In this document: positions 7,580 through 17,065 of the stretch, one piece after another
How positions within the stretch are numbered: the stretch's first letter is position 1
How the letters are laid out: every line of letters starts with the position of its first letter
Assembly (NCBI RefSeq): GCF_001895025.1
Contig: NZ_BCXI01000001.1
Span: forward strand, 124,001-188,000
Direction of reading: 5' to 3'
From: Rhodococcus zopfii NBRC 100606 = JCM 9919
Lineage (GTDB): Bacteria; Actinomycetota; Actinomycetes; Mycobacteriales; Mycobacteriaceae
Length of the DNA: 64,000 bases
Translations under genes and position numbers: made by a program
Notes under the pieces: generated by a model
Seen by the model: the letters and a program-made list of their open reading frames with translations, nothing else
Told to the model about the DNA's origin: nothing
The model's database searches: none

Positions 7580-7701
7580 CGAGGTTGCAAACGATCGTTC
7601 GGCACCCGGTGATGCGAACGATCGTTTGCCGAGTAGGAACGTACGTACGTTTCGTTCGAACCTGATCGACCGCTCGCATCCGGTGCGGAGTCGAACGTTC
7701 G
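7567..7701. repeat. Downstream palindrome cluster
   Basis: Five further palindromes of the same style follow: CGAACGTTCG (7567-7576, inside the 3' end of the coiled-coil gene), AACGATCGTT (7590-7599), AACGATCGTT within GCGAACGATCGTTTGC (7614-7629), AACGTACGTACGTT (7638-7651) and CGAACGTTCG (7692-7701). GTTCGAAC (7654-7661) is related. Spacing is irregular, so this is not a CRISPR array. The cluster looks like multiple binding sites. Confidence 0.65.
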
Positions 7702-8053
7702 GGTTGGTCTGGTCCCCTCGGACCGCCGCCCGTCCGGTCGGTATACGCCGAACGCTCGTGGGGAGATGTCGCGGTCATGTCCTCCGAGGCGCCCCGGGCC
7801 CGGGTTTGCGGCAAACGGCACCGCGACAACGATCTCGACCGGCCCGGACGGTCCTCCGTCCGGAAACCCGTGCTGCGCATGTCGCCGGTGCGGCAGGCGC
7901 AGCGTTCCGAAGGCAGACCGTGCGGCCGGCCTGGCCCTGGAGATCCCCCGTGTCAACGGCAGCTGAATATCGGTTCTGGTCCACCCTTGCGTGGTGGCGC
8001 GACAGCACGGCGACGCGCGGGGCCCTGCCGGTTCCGCCTGGCAGACTGCGACT
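7702..8053. other. Intergenic region, no gene supported
   Basis: About 350 bp between the palindrome cluster and the next gene. Several frames are open but their codon use and composition do not look coding. No terminator with a clear T-tract or RNA gene was recognised. Confidence 0.4.
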
Positions 8054-8497
8054 ATGGATCGGAACCGAGGCACCGGAAACAACGGTCGCCACGAGTACTA
8101 CAGCACCAGCGACATCGGTGAGGGATCATCGGCCGTCCGGCACGGTGACTTCGAACAAGCGGACTGGGACATGCGCTTCCTGTCCGCGGTCACCAGATAT
8201 CTGTCGGCACGACCCTGGGACACCGGGGTGTACGAGATCGAACAGCTGAGCTGGGCGGATTCGATCATGACGTTGGTGGTGCGGGTCTGGGGTCGCGACG
8301 ACTCCGGCTTGGTCGGCTGGCGCGAACACCTGCCCACAGTACGAGCAGGATTCGGATCCGCCGATCCGGAGATGGTCGCCGGAGCCTGGCACACCGGCGA
8401 GTTCTGTCCCTGCTACCTGCCGCAACCGTACTTGCCTGGTCCCGATGGTATTCACTGGATCGGCACGGGACGACCGTCTCATCGAGGTAGCCGGTAA
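8054..8497 (+). CDS. Hypothetical protein, Trp-rich
   Basis: A 147-residue acidic, tryptophan-rich soluble protein (FEQADWDMRFL; SWADSIMTLVVRVWG; GWREHLPTVRAGF; GAWHTGEFCPCYLPQ). It has no signal peptide or membrane span. The reading frame has normal GC3 bias through residues 10-140. The start is uncertain: ATG at 8054 lacks a strong ribosome site, and an in-frame GTG exists at 7991. I do not recognise a family. It lies at the end of the accessory island, facing ppm1 across a strong hairpin. Confidence 0.6.
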   Translation: MDRNRGTGNNGRHEYYSTSDIGEGSSAVRHGDFEQADWDMRFLSAVTRYLSARPWDTGVYEIEQLSWADSIMTLVVRVWGRDDSGLVGWREHLPTVRAGFGSADPEMVAGAWHTGEFCPCYLPQPYLPGPDGIHWIGTGRPSHRGSR

Positions 8498-8660
8498 CGC
8501 TGACCGCACCGCTGGATCGTCACGGAACGTGGGTCGGAACCCCATCACGATGGCCATTGACAGGTCGGAGGTGGCGGAACTCGGTCCGGCACCTCCCACT
8601 CGATGCCACGGGTGACGAGCCGTGCTCCGGATGTCGGCGCACCGACAGCAGTCGAGTCGT

Positions 8661-8692
8661 CGTGTGCCCGGCCGGCGTCGGCCGGGCACACG
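8661..8692 (-). terminator. Strong hairpin terminator between convergent genes
   Basis: A perfect 14-bp stem, CGTGTGCCCGGCCG (8661-8674) with CGGCCGGGCACACG (8679-8692), has a GCGT loop. It lies 31 nt beyond the ppm1 stop and can terminate ppm1 and possibly the gene at 8054. There is no T-run, which is usual for actinobacteria. Confidence 0.75.
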
Positions 8693-8723
8693 CACGGACG
8701 GTCCCTCGCCCGGCTCGAACCGG

Positions 8724-9506
8724 TCAGTGGCGGCCGACGAGCCCGCGCAGCCTGACCCACCGGTTGCGCAGACCCCACACGGTGACCTTGAACAGGGCCT
8801 CCTGCACGATGTTGCCGCTCATCTTCGAGTCTCCGATGACGCGTTCGGTGAAGGTGATCGGCACCTCGTCGACGGTGAACCCGGCCTGCAGGGTCCGCCA
8901 CGCCAGATCGACCTGGAAGCAATAGCCGTGCGATTCGATCGCGTCGAGGTCGAGGGTCTCGAGCACTTCGCGCCGGTAGGCGCGGTAGCCACCGGTGATG
9001 TCGCGGACCTTCACCCCGAGCGCGAGCCGCGAGTAGATGTTGCCGCCGCGGGAGAGCACCTCGCGGTGCCACGGCCAGTTCACGACGGTGCCGCCGGGCA
9101 CGTACCGGGAGCCGAGAACCAGGTCGGCGCCGCCGTCGACCTTCTCGAGCAGCAGGTGCAGCTGCTCCGGGGCGTGGCTGCCGTCGGCGTCCATCTCCAC
9201 CAGGACCGTGTAGTCCCGCTCGAGACCCCACCGGAACCCGGCGATGTAGGCGGCGCCGAGGCCGTTCTTCTCGGTGCGGTGCATGACGTGGATGCGGCCG
9301 TCGCTCGCGGCGGCCAGCTCGTCGGCGACCGCGCCGGTGCCGTCCGGGCTGCCGTCGTCGGCGATGAGCACGTGCACGTCCGGCAGCGCCGCATGCAACC
9401 GGCCGACGATCAGGCGAATGTTCTCCCGCTCGTTGTACGTCGGAATGATGACCAGGGTCCGGGCGCTCGGCGCGCTGTGATCCCCGGCCGGCGTCGCCGC
9501 TGCCAT
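8724..9506 (-). CDS. ppm1: Polyprenol monophosphomannose synthase
   Basis: A 260-residue GT2 glycosyltransferase that transfers mannose from GDP-mannose to polyprenyl phosphate, supplying lipomannan, lipoarabinomannan and protein mannosylation at the inner membrane. Motifs: [12 protein letters not shown] (N-terminal beta strand), [21 protein letters not shown] (the DxD-type metal site), GSRYVPGG and GHGYCFQ-like [13 protein letters not shown]. The ATG at 9506 has GGAGG upstream. Its ATG overlaps the stop of lnt (TGATG), so the two are coupled. In M. tuberculosis the same two activities are fused in one Ppm1 protein; here they are separate. Confidence 0.95.
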   Translation of the reverse strand: MAAATPAGDHSAPSARTLVIIPTYNERENIRLIVGRLHAALPDVHVLIADDGSPDGTGAVADELAAASDGRIHVMHRTEKNGLGAAYIAGFRWGLERDYTVLVEMDADGSHAPEQLHLLLEKVDGGADLVLGSRYVPGGTVVNWPWHREVLSRGGNIYSRLALGVKVRDITGGYRAYRREVLETLDLDAIESHGYCFQVDLAWRTLQAGFTVDEVPITFTERVIGDSKMSGNIVQEALFKVTVWGLRNRWVRLRGLVGRH

Positions 9507-11131
9507 CAATGGTCCTCCCTGTCGAAACCGGCCTGGGCCGGTGATCCTGCGGTGCCGGACTCGGCCGGCTCGGTGTCGCGGCCGGGCTGTGGCCGTGACA
9601 CCGTGGTGTGGTTTCGCCGGGCCCGCACGAGGGCGGCACCGGCGGCGGCGACGGCCCCGACACACAGAACGAGCTCTGGGATCGGGCCGAGCCGACTAGC
9701 CAGCGTAGTCGCCGTGCGCAACGGCACCTGCGCCACCAGCGCCGCCGGCTCGAACAGCGGGGTCTGTTCGAGCACCGAACCATCGGCCGCGACGATCGCG
9801 CTGACGCCGCTGGTGGCGGCCACGACGACGGCGCGGCCGTGTTCGACGGCCCGCATCCGCGACATCGCCAGCTGCTGATACGTCATCTCGGTGTCGCCGA
9901 AGGTCGCGTTGTTGGTGGGTACGGCCAACAGCTGCGCGCCCGCGTCGACCGCCTGGCGAAACGCCCGGTCGAACGCGACCTCGTAGCAGGTCGCGACGCC
10001 GATGGGGATGCCCGCGGCGCGCACAACGCCGTCGCCGTGGCCGGGCACGAAGTGGCCGGCGCGATCCGCGTACTCGGAGAACAACCGGAAGAACGACCGG
10101 TACGGCAGGTACTCCCCGAACGGCTGGATGATCTTCTTGTCGTGTCGTTCTCCGGGCCCGGTCTCCGCGCCCCACACGATCACCGAGTTGGTGGTGGTGC
10201 CGTCACCGTTGACGAGGACCGCGCCGACGGCGATGGGGGCGCCGATCGCCGCGGCGGCGGCGGTGATGTCGGCGGCCGCGTCGGTGTTGCGTAGCGGATC
10301 GATGTCCGAGGCGTTCTCGGGCCAGATCACCACGTCCGGACGCGGCGCGGTGCCGGCGCTCACGTCGGCGGCCAGTTCCAAGGTGCGGGCGACGTGGTTG
10401 TCGAGGACCGCCTTGCGCTGGGCGTTGAAGTCCAGACCCAGCCGCGGCACGCTGCCCTGGATCGCGGCGACCGTGATCGTGCGATCCCCGTCGCCGTGGG
10501 CGGGCAGCAGTGGCCACGCCGCCGCGGCGCACAGCGGTGCCAGGGCCGTCACGGCGGCGGCCCGCAGCAGCGGCCCGCGCCGCGGGGTGCGGCGGCACGC
10601 GGTGACGAGCGCGGCCAGGCCGGCGCCGATCAGCGCGACTGCGAAGGACACGAGCGGAGCCCCACCGACCGCGGCGAGGGAGACCAGCAGCCCGTCGGGT
10701 TGGCCGAAGGCCAGGCGTCCCCACGGGAAACCCCCGAACGGCACGGTGGCGCGCAGGTACTCGGTCAGCGACCAGCACGCGGCGATCCACAGCGGTGTCG
10801 CGGGCAGGGACCGCACGTGCACGGTCAGCGCCCCGAACAGCCCGACGAACAGGGCCTCGACCGCGGCCAGCGCCAGCCACGGCAGCGGCCCGACATACAC
10901 CCCGATCCAGGGCAGCAGCGGCACCAGAAAGCCCAGGCCGGCGAGGTATCCATAGCAGAACCCCGCACGTCGATGCATTGGCCGTGTAATCAATACAGTG
11001 ATGAGCAAGCCGATGCCGACGGGTGCGAGAAACCACAAGGGGCGCGGCGGGAAGCTCGCGAAGAGCAGCAGTCCGGCGACCACCGACAGCAGTGCTCGCA
11101 CCGCCACCGTCCGCGCGGTCTGCCCGATCAC
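9506..11131 (-). CDS. lnt: Apolipoprotein N-acyltransferase
   Basis: A 541-residue membrane protein that N-acylates the lipid-modified cysteine of lipoproteins. Residues about 1-215 hold six to seven hydrophobic segments. Residues about 225-500 are the carbon-nitrogen hydrolase domain with the triad: Glu in VIWPENASD, Lys in [15 protein letters not shown], Cys in [12 protein letters not shown] final membrane span lies near 505-525 and a charged tail follows. The start is GTG at 11131, overlapping the stop of the amidohydrolase gene (GTGA). It forms an operon with ppm1 downstream. Confidence 0.94.
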   Translation of the reverse strand: MIGQTARTVAVRALLSVVAGLLLFASFPPRPLWFLAPVGIGLLITVLITRPMHRRAGFCYGYLAGLGFLVPLLPWIGVYVGPLPWLALAAVEALFVGLFGALTVHVRSLPATPLWIAACWSLTEYLRATVPFGGFPWGRLAFGQPDGLLVSLAAVGGAPLVSFAVALIGAGLAALVTACRRTPRRGPLLRAAAVTALAPLCAAAAWPLLPAHGDGDRTITVAAIQGSVPRLGLDFNAQRKAVLDNHVARTLELAADVSAGTAPRPDVVIWPENASDIDPLRNTDAAADITAAAAAIGAPIAVGAVLVNGDGTTTNSVIVWGAETGPGERHDKKIIQPFGEYLPYRSFFRLFSEYADRAGHFVPGHGDGVVRAAGIPIGVATCYEVAFDRAFRQAVDAGAQLLAVPTNNATFGDTEMTYQQLAMSRMRAVEHGRAVVVAATSGVSAIVAADGSVLEQTPLFEPAALVAQVPLRTATTLASRLGPIPELVLCVGAVAAAGAALVRARRNHTTVSRPQPGRDTEPAESGTAGSPAQAGFDREDH

Positions 11132-12735
11132 CGGTCGTACACGATCCGGCCGCGGTGCACGCTGCGCACCAGCACCGGATCGTCCGTGCCCGGCTCGAGG
11201 TCCGGCAGCGGCGCCACCCGCGACCGCGGATCCGTCGACCACCGCTGCACGCTGTCCTTCGGGGCGCTGATCACCAACTCCCCCGCTTCCCACACCGCAT
11301 ACGACGCCGGCGCCCCCGGATCCAGGGTGCCCGCCAGACCGTCCCGGACCCCCCCGGCCCGCCACGCCCCGCGGGTGGCGGCGGCGAATGCGGCGCGCGG
11401 CGAGATGCCGCTGCCCGCGGTGTGGTGGTGGACGGCGGCGCGCAACATCGACCACGGCCGGGCCGCGGTCACCGGCGAGTCGGAACCGAACGCGAGGGAC
11501 ATCCCGGTGGAGGCGATACCCGCGAAGTTGTTCAACCCGGCCGCCCGGTCCGCGCCGAGCCGCGTCACATACATCCCGTCCGGGCCGCCCCACAGTGCGT
11601 CGAACACCGGCTGCATGCTCGCGATCACCCCCCACCGCCCCAGCTGCGCCGCCTGCGCCACGGTGAGTGTTTCGGCATGTTCGAGCCGATGCCCGCGCGC
11701 GGCGACAGCGGGCCCACCCAGGTCGTCGGCGACGGCCGCGAACGCGGCGGTCACGGCCGCGGCGGCTGCGTCTCCGATGACATGGAAACCGGCCTGGACA
11801 CCGGCGATGGTGCACGCCCGCACGTGCGCGGTAATCTCCTCGACGGTCAGGTACGAGGTTCCGCAGCAGTCCCGACGATCGGTATAGGGGGCGGTCAGCC
11901 ACGCCGTGTGGGAGCCGAACGCGCCGTCGACGAACAGGTCGCCGCCGAGGCCGTGCGCGCCGGTCACCGCGAGCAGTGCGCCGGCCTGCTCGGCGGTCGC
12001 AACCGCCTCACCCCAATAGCCACGCACCTGCACACCGTGATCGGTGCCGAGCAGTTCGGTGAAGTCGTCGCGGCCGGAAATGTCCGGGCCGCCGCACTCG
12101 TGGACGGCGACGATGCCGTGCGCGGCGTAGTCGTCGAGGGCGGCGGCCCGTGCCCGGGCCCGCTGCGCGGGGGTGAGCAACGCCCGCGCAGCGCCGCGCA
12201 CCGCGTGGTGCGCGGCCGCGGTGAGCGGTTGCTGAGGGTGGTAGCCGGGAAGATCGGCCGGGTCGGCGGCGGCGCGCAGCGCGGTGGACGCGGCCGCCGA
12301 ATGCGCGTCGACGCGGGTCAGGTACACGGCGCGGCCGGGGGCGGCGGCGTCGAGGTCGGCGGTGGTCGGCGCGGTCTCGTCGGCCCAGCGGGTCGGGTCC
12401 CAGCCGTGCCCCCACAGCACCGGGTCGTCGCACCCGGCGGCGTGCTCGCGCAGCCGCTGCAACGTCTCCTCCCGGCTGGCGGTGCCGGTCAGGTCCAGGC
12501 CGGTCAGTGCCAGGCCGTGGGCGGTGACGTGCACGTGGGTGTCGACGAATGCGGGCGCGACGAACGCGCCGTGCAGGTCGACGATCTCGGCGTCGGGGTG
12601 CAGCGCGCGGCCGGGCCGTTCGGCCCCGACCCACACGATCTGCCCGTCGGTGACGGCCATCGAGGTGGCGTCGGGGGCGCTGGCGCTGTAGATGCGCCCG
12701 CCGACGAGAAGCTGTGTGTGCGGTGCTGGACTCAC
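11128..12735 (-). CDS. Amidohydrolase family 3 (YtcJ-like)
   Basis: A 535-residue metal-dependent hydrolase. The first metal site is HVHV in APAFVDTHVHVTAHG (near residue 67). Later metal and catalytic positions fit FHVIGDAAAA, RLEHAETL and FGSDSPVTAARPW, the order typical of the YtcJ branch. The C-terminal beta-sandwich portion (GAPASYAVWEAG ... [13 protein letters not shown]) completes the composite domain. The substrate is unknown; relatives act on N-acyl or formamide-type compounds. It heads lnt-ppm1 with a GTGA overlap and matches the position of M. tuberculosis Rv2052c from memory. GC-rich like its neighbours, with no sign of transfer. Confidence 0.9.
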   Translation of the reverse strand: MSPAPHTQLLVGGRIYSASAPDATSMAVTDGQIVWVGAERPGRALHPDAEIVDLHGAFVAPAFVDTHVHVTAHGLALTGLDLTGTASREETLQRLREHAAGCDDPVLWGHGWDPTRWADETAPTTADLDAAAPGRAVYLTRVDAHSAAASTALRAAADPADLPGYHPQQPLTAAAHHAVRGAARALLTPAQRARARAAALDDYAAHGIVAVHECGGPDISGRDDFTELLGTDHGVQVRGYWGEAVATAEQAGALLAVTGAHGLGGDLFVDGAFGSHTAWLTAPYTDRRDCCGTSYLTVEEITAHVRACTIAGVQAGFHVIGDAAAAAVTAAFAAVADDLGGPAVAARGHRLEHAETLTVAQAAQLGRWGVIASMQPVFDALWGGPDGMYVTRLGADRAAGLNNFAGIASTGMSLAFGSDSPVTAARPWSMLRAAVHHHTAGSGISPRAAFAAATRGAWRAGGVRDGLAGTLDPGAPASYAVWEAGELVISAPKDSVQRWSTDPRSRVAPLPDLEPGTDDPVLVRSVHRGRIVYDR

Positions 12736-12754
12736 GAGCGTCCAGTCTGCCCCG

Positions 12755-13264
12755 TCAGGGCCGCGGCGGCCGCTGCGGGGTGTCGACGATCTCGCCGTCG
12801 AGGATCGGGGCCGACGTCAGGCGGGGGGCGGAGTCGACGACGGTGTGTTCGACGACCTGCCCGTCGACGACGGTGATGCGCTCACCGCGCCAGGCGCCGC
12901 GGGCCGCGAGGGTCGCGACCTTGCGGGCGGCGACGACCTTGACCACCGGACGCAGCAACGCGCGGGCCGGCGGCAACAACAACAGGATGCCCAGGATGCT
13001 GGTCAGCAGACCGGGCACCAGGACCAGGCCCGCACCGAGTCCGACGAGTGCACCGTCGGTCAGCGCCCGATCCGGGGAGACACCGGCCCGGACCTTGCCG
13101 AGGTTCTGCAGCGCGCGGCGGCCCTGCGCCCCGAGGATCAGATAGCCCAGGACGCTGACACCGAGGAACAGCAACACGGTGTAGCCGGCCCCGATGGCGG
13201 AGCCGAGCACAGCCAGCACCGCGATCTCGGCGACGACGTAGACGAGGAACAGCAGGGGCAACAT
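12755..13264 (-). CDS. fxsA: FxsA family membrane protein
   Basis: A 169-residue membrane protein. Segments at about 3-20, 27-45 and 75-100 are hydrophobic (LLFLVYVVAEIAVLAVLGSAIGAGYTV is the conserved FxsA opening, split here over two helices; LVLVPGLLTSILGILLLLPPAR is the hallmark third helix). The C-terminal 70 residues are polar and cytoplasmic. FxsA was named for suppressing phage F exclusion in E. coli; its true role is unclear. The ATG at 13264 has AAGGAG 7 nt upstream. It precedes the amidohydrolase gene by 19 nt on the same strand, probably one operon. Confidence 0.92.
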   Translation of the reverse strand: MLPLLFLVYVVAEIAVLAVLGSAIGAGYTVLLFLGVSVLGYLILGAQGRRALQNLGKVRAGVSPDRALTDGALVGLGAGLVLVPGLLTSILGILLLLPPARALLRPVVKVVAARKVATLAARGAWRGERITVVDGQVVEHTVVDSAPRLTSAPILDGEIVDTPQRPPRP

Positions 13265-13361
13265 CAGGGCTCCTTCCGGGCGGCCACACCGATGCAACGA
13301 ACGCGCCGGTGATTTTGCTCCCGGTGCGCCGGGATTGTGGCCCCATGATCGAATCACGATC

Positions 13362-14129
13362 ATGGATGCGGCGGACTGGGCGGTGCTGCTGTCCGCAGCG
13401 ACCGCGGCCGGATGGGTCGATGCGGTGGTCGGCGGCGGCGGTTTGATCCTGCTGCCGGCGCTGCTGCTGGTGGCGCCGCAACTGGCCCCGCAGGCCGCGT
13501 TGGCGACGAACAAGCTCACTGCGATCTGCGGCACCAGCGCCGCGGTGGTGACGTTCGCGCGGCGCATCCGGCTGCAATGGAAGGTGCTGATCCCGGCGGC
13601 GGTGCTGGCCGCGGTCCTCGCGGCGTGCGGTGCGGCGGCGGTGTCGCTGATCGACAAGTCGCTGTTCATTCCGATCGCGATGGTCGCGCTGGTCGCGGTC
13701 GCGATGACGGTGACGCTGCGCCCGCAGGTCGGCACCACCCTGGCCCAACACCGGCCGGGCGCCCGCCGCACCATGATCGTCGTGCTGGGTTCGGCCGCGG
13801 TGATCGGGTTCTACGACGGCATTCTCGGCCCCGGCACCGGCACGTTCCTGATCATCTCGTTCGCGACGCTGCTGGGCACCGGGTTCGTGCGGTCCGCGGC
13901 CATGGCGAAGGTCATCAACCTCGGTTCGAACCTGGGCGCGCTGGCGTTCTTCGCCGCGACCGGGCACGTGTGGTGGTCGCTCGGGTTGACGATGGCGGTG
14001 TGCAACGTCGCCGGTGCGGTGCTCGGGTCGCGGACCGCGCTCGCGCGCGGCGCCGGATTCGTGCGGGCCGTGCTGCTGATCGTGGTGCTGGTGATGGTGG
14101 TGCGGCTCGGTTGGCAACAATTCGGTTGA
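13362..14129 (+). CDS. TSUP/TauE-SafE family permease
   Basis: A 255-residue polytopic membrane protein with seven or eight helices. GWVDAVVGGGGLILLPALLL and LATNKLTAICGTSAAVV are the first conserved TSUP repeat; GFYDGILGPGTGTFLI and AKVINLGSNLGALAFF are the second. Members export or import sulfite, sulfoacetate or other organic anions. The ATG at 13362 is chosen by family length. A TTG 27 nt upstream is in frame. An inverted repeat ATGATCG-N5-CGATCAT (13345-13363) overlaps the start and could be a repressor site. It is divergent from fxsA. Confidence 0.9.
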   Translation: MDAADWAVLLSAATAAGWVDAVVGGGGLILLPALLLVAPQLAPQAALATNKLTAICGTSAAVVTFARRIRLQWKVLIPAAVLAAVLAACGAAAVSLIDKSLFIPIAMVALVAVAMTVTLRPQVGTTLAQHRPGARRTMIVVLGSAAVIGFYDGILGPGTGTFLIISFATLLGTGFVRSAAMAKVINLGSNLGALAFFAATGHVWWSLGLTMAVCNVAGAVLGSRTALARGAGFVRAVLLIVVLVMVVRLGWQQFG

Positions 14130-14149
14130 TCGGGCCCTACGGTGAGCGG

Positions 14150-15661
14150 GTGAACACCGTCGACGCCGATTTTCTCGCCCTGCCGTTGCGCGCCCTCGCC
14201 GACGCGGCCTTGTCGGTGGCCCGCGCCGCCGGGGCCACCCACGCGGATCTGCGGGTGCACCGGGTGCGCACCCATGCGCTGGCGTTGCGGGACGGTGGGG
14301 TGCAGGCCGCGGTGGACGGGGTCGATGCCGGGTTCGCGGTGCGGGTCCTGCTCGACGGCACCTGGGGATTCGCCTCGCACGCCGAGCTGACCGTGGACAC
14401 GGCGGCGGCGACGGCCCGGCAGGCGATCGAGGTGGCGCGGGCGCTGCGGCCGCTCAACCGGGATCCGGTGCGGTGGGCCGACGAACCGGCCTACCCGGAC
14501 GCGGTGTGGGTGTCGCACTACGACCTCGATCCGTTCGCGGTGCCGGCCGCCGACAAGGTCGCGATCCTGACCGACCTGTCGCAGCGGTTGCTCGCCGCCG
14601 ACGGTGTCGATCACGTGACGGCGAACTGTGTGCAGGTCAAGGAGCAGACGTTCTACGCGGATCTGGCCGGCTCCGCGATCACACAGCAGCGGGTGCGGAT
14701 CCACCCGCAGCTCGAGGCGACCACCGTCGACCAGGCGACCGGGGTGTTCGAGACGATGCGCACCCTCGCTCCCCCGACCGGGCGCGGTTGGGAGTATCTC
14801 GCCTCCGACGATCACTGGGACTGGACCGGTGAGCTGGCGGCGATACCGCATTGGTTGGCGGAGAAGGCGGCGGCGCCGTCGGTGACCGCGGGCCCGACGG
14901 ACCTGGTGATCGATCCGACGAACCTGTGGCTGACCATCCACGAATCGGTGGGGCACGCCACCGAGTACGACCGGGCGGTCGGCTACGAGGCGGCGTATGC
15001 GGGCACCTCGTTCGCGACCCCGGATCTGCTCGGTTCGCTGCGTTACGGCAGCGCGGCGATGCACGTGACCGCGGATCGCACCGACCCGCACGGCCTGGCG
15101 ACCGTCGGGTTCGACGACGACGGGGTCGCCGCGCAGTCCTGGGATCTGGTCCGCGACGGTGTGCTCGTCGGGTTCCAGGTGGACCGGGCGTTCGCGCCGC
15201 GACTCGGATTGCCGCGGTCGAACGGCTGCGCCTATGCCGACTCGGCGCATCACGTGCCGATCCAGCGGATGCCGAACGTGTCGCTGCAACCGGATCCGCG
15301 GGTGGATCGGTCCACCGCGGACCTGGTCGCCGGTGTGCAGGACGGGTTGTACGTCGTCGGGGACAAGTCCTGGTCGATCGACATGCAGCGCTACAACTTC
15401 CAGTTCACCGGCCAACGCTTCTACCGGATCCGCGACGGCGAACTGGCCGGGCAGGTGCGCGACGTCGCCTATCAGGGCACGACCACCGAGTTCTGGGGCG
15501 CGCTCGAGGCGGTCGGCGGGCCGTCGACGTGGCGGCTCGGTGGCGCCCTGAACTGCGGCAAGGCGCAACCCGGGCAGGTCGCGGCGGTGAGCCACGGCTG
15601 CCCGTCGGCGCTGCTGCGCGGCATCAACGTGCTCAACACCCGGTCGGAGGGCGGACGATGA
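14150..15661 (+). CDS. tldD: TldD-like metalloprotease subunit
   Basis: A 503-residue TldD/PmbA family protein, the catalytic half of a TldD-TldE heterodimer that cleaves unfolded peptides and matures some modified peptides. The metal site is HESVGH (HExxxH) near residue 264, followed by EYDRAVGYEAAYAGTSF. The C-terminal cysteine region LNCGKAQPGQ fits the third zinc ligand. N-terminal TldD domain: LPLRALADAALSVARAAGATHADLR. The GTG at 14150 is the best-supported start; the ribosome site is weak. It overlaps tldE by 4 nt (ATGA). No modified-peptide precursor gene is visible nearby, so a housekeeping role is likely. Confidence 0.93.
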   Translation: MNTVDADFLALPLRALADAALSVARAAGATHADLRVHRVRTHALALRDGGVQAAVDGVDAGFAVRVLLDGTWGFASHAELTVDTAAATARQAIEVARALRPLNRDPVRWADEPAYPDAVWVSHYDLDPFAVPAADKVAILTDLSQRLLAADGVDHVTANCVQVKEQTFYADLAGSAITQQRVRIHPQLEATTVDQATGVFETMRTLAPPTGRGWEYLASDDHWDWTGELAAIPHWLAEKAAAPSVTAGPTDLVIDPTNLWLTIHESVGHATEYDRAVGYEAAYAGTSFATPDLLGSLRYGSAAMHVTADRTDPHGLATVGFDDDGVAAQSWDLVRDGVLVGFQVDRAFAPRLGLPRSNGCAYADSAHHVPIQRMPNVSLQPDPRVDRSTADLVAGVQDGLYVVGDKSWSIDMQRYNFQFTGQRFYRIRDGELAGQVRDVAYQGTTTEFWGALEAVGGPSTWRLGGALNCGKAQPGQVAAVSHGCPSALLRGINVLNTRSEGGR

Positions 15662-17025
15662 TCGAGGCGCAGGAACTGGTGGAACGGGCGCTGCGCGCCT
15701 CGACGGCCGACGAGACGATCGTGCTCGTCACCGAGGTGTCGGAGGCGGCGCTGCGGTGGGCGGGCAACTCGATGACCACCAACGGGGTGTCCCGCTCGCG
15801 GAGCTGGACGGTGCTGGCGATCCGCCGCGAACCGGTGACCCGCGTCGGCATCGTCACCTCGAGCAGCGTCGATGCCGCCGACATCGACGCGGTGGTCACC
15901 GCGGCACGGACCGCCGCCGACGCGGCGGCACCGGCGACCGACGCGATGCCGCTGCTCGAGGGCACCGGCAGTCCGGGCGACTGGGCCGGCGGGTTCACCG
16001 GCACCGGCATCGGGGTGTTCGACGAGGTGATCGACGCGCTGACCGACGGGTTCGGCGGCACCGACCGGCTCTACGGGTTCGCGCACCACCAGGTGCGCAC
16101 CACGTGGCTGGGCACCTCCACCGGGGTGCGGCGGCGGTACACGCAGCCGGAGGGGTCGATCGAGGTGCACGGCAAACGGGGCGGGCTGGACGGTCCCGGC
16201 GCGTGGGCCGGTGCCGGCACCCGCGATTTCCGGGACGTCGACACCACGGCACTGCTCGGGGAGCTGGACCGGCGCCTGGACTGGGCGGGCACCGCCGTGG
16301 AGCTGCCGGCCGGACGGTACGAGACGCTGCTGCCGCCGTCCGCGGTGGCCGACCTGATGATCTACCTGATGTGGTCGATGGAGGGGCGCGGCGCCGAGGA
16401 GGGGCACACCGCGCTGTCGCGGCCGGGCGGCACCCGGGTCGGCGAGGTCCTGACCGCGCTGCCGCTGACTCTGTCGTCGGATCCGGCCGCGCCGGGTCTC
16501 GAGTACGCGCCGTTCGTGACGGCGACCGCGTCGACGGACGCGGTGTCGGTGTTCGACAACGGACTCGACGCCGGGCGCGTCGACTGGATCCGGGACGGTG
16601 CCGTGCACGCGCTGACGTATCCGCGGGCCGCGGCCGCCGAGTTCGGGGCGCCGGTCACCGCGCCCGGCGAGAACCTGCTGCTCACGGGCGGGTCGTCGGC
16701 GAGCATCGACGATCTGGTGGCCTGCACCGAACGCGGTCTGCTGCTGACCACCCTGTGGTATCTGCGGGAGGTCGATCCGGCGACGCTGCTGCTGACCGGC
16801 CTCACCCGCGACGGGGTGTACCTGGTGGAGGACGGGGAGGTGGTCGCGGCGGTGAACAATTTCCGCTTCAACGAATCACCGCTGGATCTGGTGCGCCGCG
16901 CCACCGAGGTCGGCGCGACCGAACGCACCCTGCCGCGGGAATGGAAGGACTGGTTCACGCGCACCGCGATGCCGCCGATGCGCATCCCGGACTTCCACAT
17001 GTCGTCGGTCAGCGCGGCCCGCTGA
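15658..17025 (+). CDS. tldE: TldE/PmbA-like metalloprotease partner
   Basis: A 455-residue PmbA/TldE protein, the non-catalytic partner of TldD. It lacks an HExxxH motif. The equivalent region reads [21 protein letters not shown], as expected for the TldE half. The N-terminus [19 protein letters not shown] matches the shared N-domain, and the C-terminus [18 protein letters not shown] matches the family ending. Coupled to tldD by ATGA and closed by the terminator at 17026-17063. Confidence 0.92.
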   Translation: MIEAQELVERALRASTADETIVLVTEVSEAALRWAGNSMTTNGVSRSRSWTVLAIRREPVTRVGIVTSSSVDAADIDAVVTAARTAADAAAPATDAMPLLEGTGSPGDWAGGFTGTGIGVFDEVIDALTDGFGGTDRLYGFAHHQVRTTWLGTSTGVRRRYTQPEGSIEVHGKRGGLDGPGAWAGAGTRDFRDVDTTALLGELDRRLDWAGTAVELPAGRYETLLPPSAVADLMIYLMWSMEGRGAEEGHTALSRPGGTRVGEVLTALPLTLSSDPAAPGLEYAPFVTATASTDAVSVFDNGLDAGRVDWIRDGAVHALTYPRAAAAEFGAPVTAPGENLLLTGGSSASIDDLVACTERGLLLTTLWYLREVDPATLLLTGLTRDGVYLVEDGEVVAAVNNFRFNESPLDLVRRATEVGATERTLPREWKDWFTRTAMPPMRIPDFHMSSVSAAR

Positions 17026-17063
17026 CCGCGGGGCTCGGGAACCGGACGTCCCGAGCCCCGCGG
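17026..17063. terminator. Bidirectional terminator between tldE and glutathione peroxidase
   Basis: A perfect 15-bp stem, CCGCGGGGCTCGGGA (17026-17040) with TCCCGAGCCCCGCGG (17049-17063), has an 8-nt loop. It starts right after the tldE stop and ends 2 nt before the stop of the convergent gene. Confidence 0.85.
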
Positions 17064-17065
17064 TG

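Noticed and set aside
7042-7701. CRISPR-like array
   Set aside because: The palindromes are short and irregularly spaced, and there are no equal-length repeats with unique spacers or cas genes.
7777-8121. Open frame of 114 codons between the coiled-coil gene and the hypothetical gene
   Set aside because: Composition is Arg/Pro-rich with no ribosome site, and it overlaps the better-supported frame from 8054.
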